Assembly: GCF_004365175.1 (NCBI RefSeq) | Contig: NZ_SOCE01000001.1 | Span: 2,839,154-2,903,153 of the forward strand | Length of the DNA: 64,000 nucleotides | Source: Kribbella voronezhensis | Lineage (GTDB): Bacteria > Actinomycetota > Actinomycetes > Propionibacteriales > Kribbellaceae | Direction of reading: 5' to 3' | Shown: in pieces, positions 7,997 to 16,311 of the stretch | Layout of the letters: each line of letters starts with the position of its first letter | Numbering within the stretch: the stretch's first letter is position 1 | Position numbers and translations under genes: made by a program | The notes under the pieces: model-generated | Told to the model about the DNA's origin: nothing | Database searches by the model: none | The model's input: the letters and a program-made list of their open reading frames with translations, nothing else

Positions 7997-8051
7997 CCGA
8001 CGACCTCCACACATCTCCCCGTACCGACCGCATCTCCCCCAGCATGATGCG

Positions 8052-8072
8052 CCGAACCACGAGTTGGTTCGG
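8052..8072. promoter_or_regulatory. inverted repeat CCGAACCA-N5-TGGTTCGG
   Basis: A perfect 8-bp dyad with a 5-bp centre lies 55 bp upstream of the epoxide-hydrolase-like start and about 190 bp before the GH2 gene. It could be an operator for either divergent gene. Confidence 0.4.
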
Positions 8073-8138
8073 TGCTGACTTCCTTTCTAACGAGGCTCGG
8101 CGCCGTTCGGTTGGTCCCGGGCCTGCAACTTGCTGCAA

Positions 8139-8215
8139 TTCGAGGTTTCTCGAAAAGTATTGACAACGCTGTCTTCGCGGATGGTCAGCCCATTGCCGCC
8201 GGAATTCCAACGTTG
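8139..8215 (+). promoter_or_regulatory. GH2 promoter region with LacI-type dyads
   Basis: TTCGAG-gttt-CTCGAA (8139-8154) is followed by TTGACAACGCTGTCTT (8160-8175), which is both a -35 like hexamer and a pseudo-palindrome GACA-ACGC-TGTC. CAACGTTG follows at 8208-8215. AACGTT-centred palindromes are typical operators for LacI-family regulators of sugar genes in actinobacteria. Two such sites about 45 bp apart before a glycosidase suggest repression relieved by its sugar. Confidence 0.55.
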
Positions 8216-8259
8216 TAGTGTCATCGCGACCGCGCACTCCACCGCATCGGAGGCCCTCG

Positions 8260-10092
8260 ATGTCATCCACCCCGGTCCAGTCCGGACCACCCCGCCCCGA
8301 GCACCCCCGGCCGCAGTTCGTCCGGCCCGACTGGCTGACCCTGAACGGCGAGTGGCAGTTCGAGCTCGACCGCTCCGACTCCGGCCTCGAGCGCGGCGTC
8401 CGCGACCGCGACCTGCTGCAGCGGATCGTCGTCCCGTTCGCCCCCGAATCGCAGCTGTCCGGGATCGAGAACGTCGACTTCCTCGAAGCCGTCTGGTACC
8501 GGACCACGGTCATCGTCCCGGCTTCCTGGGACGGCCGGGAGGCGGTCCTGCACTTCCAGGCCGTCGACCACGACGCGACCGTCTGGGTGAACGGCGTCGA
8601 GGTTGTCCGCCATCGTGGCGGCTTCACCCCCTTCAGCGCTTCACTGGCCGGCGTGGCCGAGCCCGGCGAAGAGGCCGTGATCGTGGTGCGCGCACGGGAC
8701 ACACGGTACGGCGTACAGGCTCGCGGCAAGCAGAGTCAGCCGTACTTCAACGCCGACTGCCACTACACGCGGACGACCGGGATCTGGCAGACCGTCTGGC
8801 TCGAGGCCGTTCCGACCGTGCACCTGCTGCGGCCGCGAATCACCCCCGACGTGGCCGGCTCTTCGTTCCATCTCTCCGTTCCGATCTCGGCGAACAAGCC
8901 GGGCTGGAAGGTGCGCGCCGTCGTGTCCGACGACGCGGGCGAGGTGGTGAGCGCCGAGGTCCGGGCCGATCTCGACCTCGCACCGCGCCTCGTGCTGGCG
9001 ATCCCCGCCGACCGGGTCAGGCTGTGGGACACGACCGACCCCCACCTGTACGGCGTACGGCTCGAACTGATCGATGCCTCCGGCAACATTGTCGACAGTG
9101 CCGGCAGCTATGCCGGACTGCGATCGGTGTCGATCAACGGGCAGGCCGTTCTGATCAACGGCAAGCACGTGTTCCAGCGGCTCGTACTGGACCAGGGCTA
9201 CTGGCCCGAGAGCCTGATGACGGCTCCTTCGGAGGAAGCCTTGGTGGCGGACATCGAGTTGAGTCTCGCGGCCGGGTTCAACGGGGCACGGCTGCACCAG
9301 AAGGTCTTCGAGGAGCGGTTCCTGTACCACGCGGATCGGCTCGGTTATCTGGTCTGGGGCGAGTTCGGCGACTGGGGTGCGAGCGTCGCCGGGACCGGGG
9401 AGGGCAACCAGCAACCGACAGCGTCGTTCGTGACGCAGTGGCTCGAAGCGGTCGAGCGGGACTACAGCCACCCGTCGATCATCGGCTGGTGCCCGCTGAA
9501 CGAGACGCATCAGTTGCTGCACGACCGGATCACGCAGCTCGACGACGTCACCCGGGCGATGTTCCTTGCCACGAAGGCCGCCGACACCTCACGGCCGGTG
9601 CTCGACGCGTCGGGCTACTCGCACCGGGTGCCGGAGACCGACATCTGGGATTCGCACAACTACGTACAGGATCCGGTGGAGTTCGGCAAGCAGATGGCCG
9701 GCCTTGCCGACGGAACGCCGTACGGGAACACCGGTGGCGCGGACGATCGGCCGATCTCGCTGGCCTATGCGGGCCAGCCCTATTTCTGCAGCGAGTTCGG
9801 CGGGATCTGGTGGAACCCGGAGGCGGCCGAGAGCTCGTCGGGGAACGACAACACCGAATCTTGGGGCTATGGGCAACGAGTCGCGGACGAGGAGGACTTC
9901 TACGACCGGTTCGCCGGTCTGGTGGACGTGCTGCTCGACAACCCGTTGATGTTCGGCTATTGCTACACGCAACTGACCGACGTCTTCCAGGAGGAGAACG
10001 GGATCTACCGCTTCGATCGCTCGGTCAAGCTCGACGTCGCCCGGATCCGCGCCGTTCAGCTTCGCCCCGCAGCCTTCGAGTCACGCGAGTAG
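8260..10092 (+). CDS. glycoside hydrolase family 2 (beta-galactosidase/glucuronidase type)
   Basis: The 610-aa enzyme has the GH2 order: a sugar-binding jelly roll (about 20-165, including LTLNGEWQFELDR and ATVWVNGVEVVRHRGGFTPF), an immunoglobulin-like domain, and a TIM barrel from about 280. The predicted acid/base is E415 in WCPLNETH and the nucleophile is E512 in CSEFGG. No signal peptide is visible, so it acts on imported sugars. The ATG at 8260 has GGAGG 6 bp upstream; an in-frame GTG at 8218 would lie beyond the operator and is rejected. The exact glycoside cannot be read from sequence. Confidence 0.9.
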   Translation: MSSTPVQSGPPRPEHPRPQFVRPDWLTLNGEWQFELDRSDSGLERGVRDRDLLQRIVVPFAPESQLSGIENVDFLEAVWYRTTVIVPASWDGREAVLHFQAVDHDATVWVNGVEVVRHRGGFTPFSASLAGVAEPGEEAVIVVRARDTRYGVQARGKQSQPYFNADCHYTRTTGIWQTVWLEAVPTVHLLRPRITPDVAGSSFHLSVPISANKPGWKVRAVVSDDAGEVVSAEVRADLDLAPRLVLAIPADRVRLWDTTDPHLYGVRLELIDASGNIVDSAGSYAGLRSVSINGQAVLINGKHVFQRLVLDQGYWPESLMTAPSEEALVADIELSLAAGFNGARLHQKVFEERFLYHADRLGYLVWGEFGDWGASVAGTGEGNQQPTASFVTQWLEAVERDYSHPSIIGWCPLNETHQLLHDRITQLDDVTRAMFLATKAADTSRPVLDASGYSHRVPETDIWDSHNYVQDPVEFGKQMAGLADGTPYGNTGGADDRPISLAYAGQPYFCSEFGGIWWNPEAAESSSGNDNTESWGYGQRVADEEDFYDRFAGLVDVLLDNPLMFGYCYTQLTDVFQEENGIYRFDRSVKLDVARIRAVQLRPAAFESRE

Positions 10093-10102
10093 CCGAAGGT
10101 CG

Positions 10103-10152
10103 CCGAGCAGCCGGAGATCGCCGAGCAGCCGGAGATCGCTCCGGCTGCTCGG
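10103..10152. terminator. bidirectional hairpin with a duplicated arm
   Basis: CCGAGCAGCCGGAG (10121-10134) pairs perfectly over 14 bp with 10139-10152 across the loop ATCG. The 18-bp unit containing the left arm is repeated in tandem (10103-10120 and 10121-10138), so two alternative stems can form. It sits between the convergent GH2 and YeiH genes. Confidence 0.75.
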
Positions 10153-10161
10153 GCGTACCGG

Positions 10162-11361
10162 TCAGAGAGTGTTCGTGAGGAGTTGGAGTAGCAGGCTGGT
10201 GGTGGCTACTGCGACCCAGAGGATCGCGCCGAGCAGGAGAGGACGGAGGCCGGCGGCGCGGAGTTCGGCGGGGCGGAGTGAGAGGCCGATCGCGGCGAGG
10301 GCGCAGGTGATCAGGAAGGTCCCGGTCAAGGTCAGCCCCGGCTGCCAGGCGTCGGGCACCAGCCCGGCACTCCTCAGTGCCGCGGCCGCGACGAAGCCGA
10401 CCAGGAACAACGGCACCAGCTTCCGCCACGGCAGACCGCGCCGCTCCCCACCGACAACCTCTACGTGGCGCTGTCCCTCCGCCGTCGGCTCATCGGCGTT
10501 CGCGTTCCGGCCGACGCGCGTCGTACGGGCGTCCCGGCGGGACTTCAGAACGACGAGGGTGAGGACGATCGGGACGAGGGTGAGTGAGCGGGTGAGTTTG
10601 ACGACCAGCGCCTGGTCGCCCGCCGACTGGGAGTAGGCGTAACCGGCTGCGACGACCGATGAGGTGTCGTTGATCGCAGTACCGGCCCACAAGCCGAATG
10701 CTTCCGGGCTCAGCCCGAGAAGATGGCCGAGCGGCGGAAACGCCAGCACAGCAACGACATTGAAGGTGAAGATCGTGGCGAGCGCGTAGGCCACCGAGGA
10801 CCGCTTCGCCCCGATCGCGGCTGTTGCGGCGGCGATCGCCGACCCGCCGCAGATCGCAGTACCGACTCCGATCAACGTCTGCGTATCACCCCGTACGCCG
10901 AGCAGCCGGCCGAACACCCAGGCACCACCCAGTGCGACGGTCAGCGTGCCGAGCATCACCGGCAACGAGGACCCACCCACGCGCACCACTTGCTGCAGAG
11001 ACAGCCCGGTGCCGAGGACGACGATCGACAACTGCAACAGATTCTTGGAGGCGAAGTCGTACCCCGGACGCAACCGCTCACGCCGCAACACCGGCACGAC
11101 GACGCCGGCCAGCACCCCGAGCACGATCCCGAAGACCGGTCCCCCGACCACCGGCACCAACCGCCCCAGCACCACGGCAAGCGCCGCCAACACGACCACA
11201 ACCCCGACCCCAGGCAATCGCCCCACCCACTTGGCAAGGGACCGGACAGGAGCGGCGGCGTCGTGGGGCGGGTCGATGGCGTCGGTGCTGGCGGCCTGCG
11301 CGGCGCTGGACGGGGTTGGGGTCGGGCGGTGCTTGGGTGACCTAACCTCGACGTGCAGCAT
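10162..11361 (-). CDS. YeiH/UPF0324 family putative sulfate exporter
   Basis: The 399-aa polytopic membrane protein has about ten hydrophobic segments and the family signatures LQLSIVVLGTGLSL, GVGTAICGGSAIAA, AGTAINDTSSVVAAGYAYS and VVKLTRSLTLVPIVL. Relatives are annotated as putative sulfate or sulfonate exporters, on limited experimental support. An extra cytoplasmic loop around 275-310 is charged and probably unstructured. It is divergent from a GntR regulator, with a palindromic operator just upstream of its start, so local regulation is likely. Confidence 0.88.
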   Translation of the reverse strand: MLHVEVRSPKHRPTPTPSSAAQAASTDAIDPPHDAAAPVRSLAKWVGRLPGVGVVVVLAALAVVLGRLVPVVGGPVFGIVLGVLAGVVVPVLRRERLRPGYDFASKNLLQLSIVVLGTGLSLQQVVRVGGSSLPVMLGTLTVALGGAWVFGRLLGVRGDTQTLIGVGTAICGGSAIAAATAAIGAKRSSVAYALATIFTFNVVAVLAFPPLGHLLGLSPEAFGLWAGTAINDTSSVVAAGYAYSQSAGDQALVVKLTRSLTLVPIVLTLVVLKSRRDARTTRVGRNANADEPTAEGQRHVEVVGGERRGLPWRKLVPLFLVGFVAAAALRSAGLVPDAWQPGLTLTGTFLITCALAAIGLSLRPAELRAAGLRPLLLGAILWVAVATTSLLLQLLTNTL

Positions 11362-11379
11362 GCGGCGGGCCTCTCCGGA

Positions 11380-11399
11380 GTAAATGTACGCACATTTAC
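11380..11399. promoter_or_regulatory. palindromic operator GTAAATGT-ACGC-ACATTTAC
   Basis: A perfect 8-bp dyad with a 4-bp centre starts 19 bp upstream of the yeiH-like start codon and 74 bp upstream of the GntR gene. It is AT-rich against a GC-rich background and is the probable binding site of the adjacent GntR protein. Confidence 0.6.
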
Positions 11400-11472
11400 G
11401 CTAAGAGATGACCGGACATTTGGCAAGACGGTGCGCTGCGCCGTCCCTGGAGGAGTGGGAGCTGACGACCGG

Positions 11473-12249
11473 ATGACCGAGCGCAGGCTCGACCGCAGTG
11501 GTGGTCAGACGCTGTGGAAGCAGTTGCAGCAGGACCTGGTCCGACGGCTCCGGGCCGGGGAGTTCGACGACCTCTTCCCCGGTGAACTCGCCTTGGTGGA
11601 GGACTACGCGGTCAGCCGGCACACCGTCCGCCAGGCGCTCGCCAAACTGCGCGCGGACGGGCTGATCGTCGCCGAACGCGGTCGCCAACCGCGCGTCGCG
11701 ACGACCCCCGAGATCCGCCAGCCGATGGGCGCGCTGTACAGCTTGTTCTCCTCGGTCGAGGCGTCCGGCCTCGACCAGCACAGCGTCGTACGCGCCCTCG
11801 ACGTCCGCGCCGACGGGGTGATCGCAAGCCGCCTCGACCTCGAAGCGTCGAGCCCGCTTGTCTATCTGGAACGCGTCCGCTTCGCAGGCGACGAACCGCT
11901 GGCGCTCGACCGAGTCTGGTTGCCGAAGGCACTGGCCGAGGGACTCCTCGATGCGGACTTCAGCCACACCAGCCTCTACAACGAACTGGCCGAGCGAACC
12001 GGCCTCCGCCTGGACCACGGCCGCGAAGACATCCGCGCGGTCAACCCGACCCCGGCCGAGCGCGCGCTCCTGCATTGCCCGGCCGACGCCGCCGCCTTCT
12101 CGATCAACCGGCTCGGGCACGCCCAAGGCCGCAAGATCGAATGGCGCCACACCGTCGTCCGCGGCGACCGCTTCGCCCTCGCCGCCGAGTTCTCCGCCCA
12201 TCAGGGCTACCGGCTGACCCCCGCCACCACCGCCACCTCGCTCCCCTGA
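11473..12249 (+). CDS. GntR-family regulator, HutC/UTRA type
   Basis: The 258-aa protein has an N-terminal winged helix (QTLWKQLQQDLVRRLRAGEF, LALVEDYAVSRHTVRQALAKLRADGLIVAERGR) and a UTRA ligand domain (from about 90: VVRALDVRADGVIASRL, VYLERVRFAGDEPLALDRVWLP, terminal EWRHTVVRGDRFALAAEF). UTRA domains bind small-molecule effectors. The ATG at 11473 starts the domain cleanly; the frame is open back to 11353 but that stretch is not domain-like. It is divergent from the YeiH-like exporter. Confidence 0.85.
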   Translation: MTERRLDRSGGQTLWKQLQQDLVRRLRAGEFDDLFPGELALVEDYAVSRHTVRQALAKLRADGLIVAERGRQPRVATTPEIRQPMGALYSLFSSVEASGLDQHSVVRALDVRADGVIASRLDLEASSPLVYLERVRFAGDEPLALDRVWLPKALAEGLLDADFSHTSLYNELAERTGLRLDHGREDIRAVNPTPAERALLHCPADAAAFSINRLGHAQGRKIEWRHTVVRGDRFALAAEFSAHQGYRLTPATTATSLP

Positions 12250-12295
12250 CGGAGGGCCGGGGCCAGGTCGCCACCGCCAGCCGCGGACCCCTCGG

Positions 12296-13240
12296 TCAGA
12301 GGGTGGTGGACTGGAGGTGGTCGACCACGACGAATTCGGCACCGGCGGCGGCTACCGACGTACGGAGTTTGCTGAGGCCGCCCCAGTCGACGGCCGGCTT
12401 GTCCAGGGGTTGGTCGAAGTCGTCCCAGTGCGTGGCGATCACCGTCTTGACCGGCTTGAGCGTCGCCAGCAGCCGATCGGTCACACCCGGCTCACCACCC
12501 GGCGCAGCGAGCACGACGTCGACCTGGAGATCGCGCAGCGCCCCGGGATCGAAACCCGCAGTACTGAGACTCAGGATCCGCAGCCCACCGATCGTCAGTA
12601 CGTAGGCCAACGTCCCGCCCTCGACCAGATCCGCGATCGTCCGCGGCCTGGCCGGTACTGCGCCCGGCCGCGTCCCCGGGAAGGCGAACTGATGCCGTTT
12701 CCCACCACACGAGTGCACCGACCGGAACACCTCGACGGTGAACCCCTCGAACGGCAGATATTCGCCACCCGACACCTGCGACAGCTGATCCGACGGCGCA
12801 CGCAGAGCGCGGAGAAGGTTCAGGTGGGTCTCGTTGCCGAGCACGGTCGCGCTCGTCTTGCGCGCGACGTACGGCACGTCGGGGAGATGGTCGTAGTGAC
12901 CGTGATGCACGAGGATCGCGTCGGCCGTGGTCACATACCGGTCGATGATCGCCGGCGAACTCACGATCCGCGTCCCCGGATCCGCACCCGCGGCCGAGTA
13001 GGTCCCGGTGTGAAAGCGCGTCAACCAGGGATCAGTCAGTACGACGTACTTCCCGCACCGGATCTGCCAAGCGTGATTCCCCCACCACGTGAACTCCACC
13101 GGCTCCCGCACCCCGACCCGAGCCGCCGCACCCGTTGCGGCATCGGCGCCTCCAGCAGCCCGTACTCCGGCCGCTCCGGCCACCGCCGCTGCCGTCGCCG
13201 CCGTGCCACCGAGCAGGACCCGTCTCCGACTGACCGACAT
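12296..13240 (-). CDS. Tat-exported MBL-fold metallohydrolase
   Basis: The 314-aa product opens with a twin-arginine leader (MSVSRRRVLLGG, then an Ala-rich h-region), so it is exported folded. The mature part has a metallo-beta-lactamase fold of the UlaG/RomA type: WWGNHAWQIRCG, LTDPWLT, LVHHGHYDHLPD (the HxHxDH metal site) and a late ATHWDDF. The substrate is unknown. GGAGGAGG lies well placed before the ATG. The gene stands alone. Confidence 0.85.
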   Translation of the reverse strand: MSVSRRRVLLGGTAATAAAVAGAAGVRAAGGADAATGAAARVGVREPVEFTWWGNHAWQIRCGKYVVLTDPWLTRFHTGTYSAAGADPGTRIVSSPAIIDRYVTTADAILVHHGHYDHLPDVPYVARKTSATVLGNETHLNLLRALRAPSDQLSQVSGGEYLPFEGFTVEVFRSVHSCGGKRHQFAFPGTRPGAVPARPRTIADLVEGGTLAYVLTIGGLRILSLSTAGFDPGALRDLQVDVVLAAPGGEPGVTDRLLATLKPVKTVIATHWDDFDQPLDKPAVDWGGLSKLRTSVAAAGAEFVVVDHLQSTTL

Positions 13241-13328
13241 TCTCGCCTCCTCCCGCCCACCGGCCTGCCCGGCAAGCGGTCCCTAGTCAAAGTCCCGGCG
13301 ACTCGTCATGTCGAATAGGCTCTTGCAC

Positions 13329-13382
13329 ATGAACCGATCCGCTGGTGATATCGAGGCAGGTCAGCCGGGTCATGCTGACTGA
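13329..13382 (+). CDS. possible 17-residue leader peptide before LysR gene
   Basis: TAGGCT (13316-13321) lies 7 bp before ATG 13329, matching the leaderless spacing of many genes here. The resulting 17-codon ORF (MNRSAGDIEAGQPGHAD) ends with a TGA that overlaps the first codons of the LysR gene in another frame, which lacks a convincing ribosome site of its own. Translation of the leader could couple to LysR. Confidence 0.35.
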   Translation: MNRSAGDIEAGQPGHAD

Positions 13383-14253
13383 GCGACACCTGCAGATCTT
13401 TGTGGCGATCGCCGACGAACGACACTTCGGCGACGCGGCCCGGGTCGTCGGCATCACCCAGCCACCGCTGTCCCAAGGCCTCCGCCGGCTGGAAGCTCTG
13501 GTCGGCGCCAAGCTGTTCGAGCGCGGTCCCGGCCAGGTCGAGCTCACCCCCGCCGGCGCCGCCCTCCTTCCCTTCGCCCGCCGCGCACTGAACTCGTTCG
13601 ACGAGTTCCACCAAGCGGCGAGCGCCCAGGACCCGGAGGCACCCGAGCTACGCCTTGGCCTGACCCCTGAGGTCCCCGCGGCAGTCGGCGCTGCAGTAGC
13701 GGCCGCCTGCACCGAGGCCCTTCGCAGTACGCGAGTCTCCGTAGTCACGGCTCCGACAAGCTCGCTTGTAGCTGCCGTAGCGAGCGGGCGGCTCGGGCTG
13801 GCCGCAGTACTGCATCCCGCAGTGCTGGACGGCCTGCAAGCCGGGCCGGTCACGCTGCTGCCGACCTGGGCACTGGTGCCGACTTCGCTCGTTCCGGACA
13901 ACGGCGAAGCGCTGCAGCTTGGAAAGCTCAACGGGCTCCCGGTAGCGGTCCGACCTCGCGCCGAGGCACCGGCAGCACGCGACCTGTTCCTCGACACACT
14001 CGCCCTGCACCGCCCGACGGGCGGCACAGTAGTGGTCACCGACGAACGCGCCGGACTGGCAATGGCCGCAGCCGGCCAGGCGATCCTCGTGACCCCGGAC
14101 CCCCACCTGGAAGCAGCAGGCGTCGGCCGCCACCGCCTGGTCGACGATCCACTTCCAGTCCGACTCCGCCTGGTCTGGCCGCAATCCCGTACGCCGTCCG
14201 CGCTGCCCGCCGAGGTCATTCCGCACCTGACGAAGGCGTTGGCCGCCTCATGA
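13372..14253 (+). CDS. LysR-family transcriptional regulator
   Basis: The 293-aa protein starts with a LysR winged helix (TERHLQIFVAIADERHFGDAARVVGITQPPLSQGLRRLEALVG, here read in two parts at residues 3-46). A periplasmic-binding-fold effector domain follows. The ATG at 13372 is preferred to a GTG at 13345 because it begins directly at the domain. It overlaps the SxxK enzyme gene by ATGA, so the two are translated together; that is unlike the divergent ampR-ampC layout. Its target is presumably local. Confidence 0.85.
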   Translation: MLTERHLQIFVAIADERHFGDAARVVGITQPPLSQGLRRLEALVGAKLFERGPGQVELTPAGAALLPFARRALNSFDEFHQAASAQDPEAPELRLGLTPEVPAAVGAAVAAACTEALRSTRVSVVTAPTSSLVAAVASGRLGLAAVLHPAVLDGLQAGPVTLLPTWALVPTSLVPDNGEALQLGKLNGLPVAVRPRAEAPAARDLFLDTLALHRPTGGTVVVTDERAGLAMAAAGQAILVTPDPHLEAAGVGRHRLVDDPLPVRLRLVWPQSRTPSALPAEVIPHLTKALAAS

Positions 14254-15131
14254 ACGCCTCCACCGGCCGGATCCGCGCGATCTTCGAGGACGCCGGCGTT
14301 CGCGGTTGGCTGCACGCGACCCCGCTCGACCGACCGGACGAAAGCATCGAGGTCGACTCCGACGCCGTAGTACCGCTGGCGTCGGTCTACAAGTTGCCCC
14401 TGCTCGTCGGCTTCTGCCAGCTCGTCGACCAGGGCCGGCTGGACCCCCGCGAACAGGTCACTCTGTTGCCTGAAGCAAGGACTCCTGGTCCGACCGGGCT
14501 TTCCTTGCTGGCCGATCCGATCACGATCTCGCGGCGCGACCTCGCTGTCTTGATGATGACGGTCTCCGACAACGCCGCGGCGGACGCGCTCCTCGACCAC
14601 GTCGGCCTCGACCGGCTCGCGACCATCCTGCGCGAGCTCGGCCTGACCCGGACCCGGATCCGACGTGGAGCCGCCGACAACCTCCGGGCGCTGCAGCGCA
14701 GTACGGGCGCACCTGACGCCGACGCGGCGCTCGCAGTACTGGCGGACAACGACCGGACCGATCCGCCCGGTGTCTACGAAGCCGCGAACGCGTCGTCCGG
14801 CACCGCTCGCGAACTCACCCGACTCCTGAGCCGGCTGTGGACCGGCGACCTGCTGTCGGCCGGGCAAACCCAGTTCGCCAGAACCACGATGGAACGGCAG
14901 ATCTTCCAGCACAGGATCGCCGCGGGCTTCCCGTACGACGGGGTGCGCGTCGCCGGGAAGACCGGGACCTTCGGGGCGCTCCGGCACGAGGCCGCCGTGG
15001 TGACCTTGCCCGGTGGGGACGCGTACGCCGTCGCCGTGCTCACCCTTGCCGCGCGAAGCGACAGCCGCCTCCCCCGGGTCGACGCCGCCATCGGCGAGGC
15101 CGCCCGGGTCGCGGTCGATCTGTTGCGCTAG
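14250..15131 (+). CDS. class A beta-lactamase-like serine hydrolase
   Basis: The 293-aa protein has the three active-site boxes of class A enzymes at normal spacing: S45-V-Y-K48, S106-D-N108 and K237-T-G239. I cannot place the ExxLN motif that deacylates beta-lactams. No signal peptide is present, so it would act in the cytoplasm, which is unusual for a beta-lactamase. A peptidase or other acyl-enzyme hydrolase is equally possible. It is translationally coupled to the upstream LysR gene and converges with ridA, overlapping by 4 bp. Confidence 0.8.
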   Translation: MNASTGRIRAIFEDAGVRGWLHATPLDRPDESIEVDSDAVVPLASVYKLPLLVGFCQLVDQGRLDPREQVTLLPEARTPGPTGLSLLADPITISRRDLAVLMMTVSDNAAADALLDHVGLDRLATILRELGLTRTRIRRGAADNLRALQRSTGAPDADAALAVLADNDRTDPPGVYEAANASSGTARELTRLLSRLWTGDLLSAGQTQFARTTMERQIFQHRIAAGFPYDGVRVAGKTGTFGALRHEAAVVTLPGGDAYAVAVLTLAARSDSRLPRVDAAIGEAARVAVDLLR

Positions 15132-15523
15132 TCGTTCACCACCGCGAAGGCCTCGATCTCGATGAGCGCCTCGGGGCTGAACAACGAGACCACCTGCACC
15201 GCAGTACTGGCCGGCGGATTCGCCGTGTCGATACGGGTATCGCGCACGGACCGGATGACCGGCAGGAACGCGATGTCGGTGACGAAGACGCCGAACTTCA
15301 CCACGTCGGCGAAGGTCGCGCCGGCAGCGGCGAGACAGCGTTCCAGGTTGGTGAAGACCTGCTGCGCCTGCGCCGCCGGGTCGCCGTCGCCGACCAGGTT
15401 GCCGTCGGCATCCAGCGCGACCTGACCGGCGATCGCCACCCAGCGTCCCGGGCCGGTCACGACATGGCTATAACCGTTGCCCGGAGCAACAGCGTCGGGC
15501 AACGGGTACGAGAGATTCGTCAA
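15128..15523 (-). CDS. RidA/YjgF-family protein
   Basis: The 131-aa protein matches RidA: YSHVVTGPGRWVAIAGQVALDADGNL, the central AQQVFTNLERCLAAAGATFADVVKFGVFVTD and the C-terminal LFSPEALIEIEAFAVV, which contains the conserved Glu. Canonical RidA proteins hydrolyse reactive enamine/imine intermediates, relying on an Arg near the C-terminal third. Here the RDTRID segment is near that site but differs, so a divergent subfamily is likely. The TTG at 15523 is chosen because GGAGG lies 5 bp upstream. Confidence 0.83.
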   Translation of the reverse strand: MTNLSYPLPDAVAPGNGYSHVVTGPGRWVAIAGQVALDADGNLVGDGDPAAQAQQVFTNLERCLAAAGATFADVVKFGVFVTDIAFLPVIRSVRDTRIDTANPPASTAVQVVSLFSPEALIEIEAFAVVND

Positions 15524-15610
15524 GGATTCCTCCAGGGTCGATGCTGGACACCATCCTCGCCGACCGGCTCGAGTCGTACCACCGCATACTTCGCATACCC
15601 GGCATGCCGC

Positions 15611-16246
15611 TCAGGCATGGCCACAGACGCCGGCCGCGACCCGGGCTCGCGGCGTCTCGGTGCGGAACGACTCGCCGAGCTCCGGCCCGAGACCGAAGTA
15701 GTGCCGGAAGTTGTACACCAACGGCGACCAGGCACCGGGATCGACGTACGAAGTGCCCGGTACGACGACGCGCTCGTCCGCATGCACGCGCAGGACCTTC
15801 GCCTGCACGACGAAGAAGTTGCCCTCGGCATCCAGTCGTACGTCGATCGCGCGCGCCTCGAACTGCAAGGGACATTCGGCGACCCGCGGCGGCCGGACCA
15901 GCTCGGACGGGACCGGCGTCAGCCCGGCCGTCTCGAACTTGGCCGGTTCGTAGCGGAACCGCTCCTGCTTGGCGGCCGGCACCGGATCGCGCCCGGTGCA
16001 GCCGGCGATCCGCTCGACGTTGCGCCACAACTCGGGCGACGGGAAGTTGATCACCAGGTCGGGCCGTTGCCTCAGGTTGGCCGCTGTGTGACCCTCCTGA
16101 CCCAGGCCGAGTACGACGACGTCACCGAGCGCCCACGCCGACGACATCGGCGCGAGGTTGAAGGTGCCGTCGGGGTTCTCCGTCGACAACAGTTCGACCG
16201 GCGTTCCGACGTACAGGATGGACGGTTCGATCGTGAGGTGAGTCAT
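15611..16246 (-). CDS. flavin reductase-like FMN-binding protein
   Basis: The 211-aa protein has the flavin-reductase-like split-barrel pattern: VELLSTENPDGTFNLAPMSSAWALGD near the start, LVINFPSPELW, a central domain with FETAGLTPVPSELVRPPRVAECPLQFEA, and DERVVVPGTSYVDP. It is likely to bind FMN and act in an oxidoreductase or as a partner reductase. The start is ATG 16246, with TAGCGT 7 bp upstream (leaderless). It is divergent from an ArsR regulator that probably controls it. Confidence 0.85.
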   Translation of the reverse strand: MTHLTIEPSILYVGTPVELLSTENPDGTFNLAPMSSAWALGDVVVLGLGQEGHTAANLRQRPDLVINFPSPELWRNVERIAGCTGRDPVPAAKQERFRYEPAKFETAGLTPVPSELVRPPRVAECPLQFEARAIDVRLDAEGNFFVVQAKVLRVHADERVVVPGTSYVDPGAWSPLVYNFRHYFGLGPELGESFRTETPRARVAAGVCGHA

Positions 16247-16311
16247 GCGTCCGACGCTAGGAGCCGGACGCTTCGGTGGGCGCCGAACCGACCGCGAGGC
16301 AGGATGGTGGG

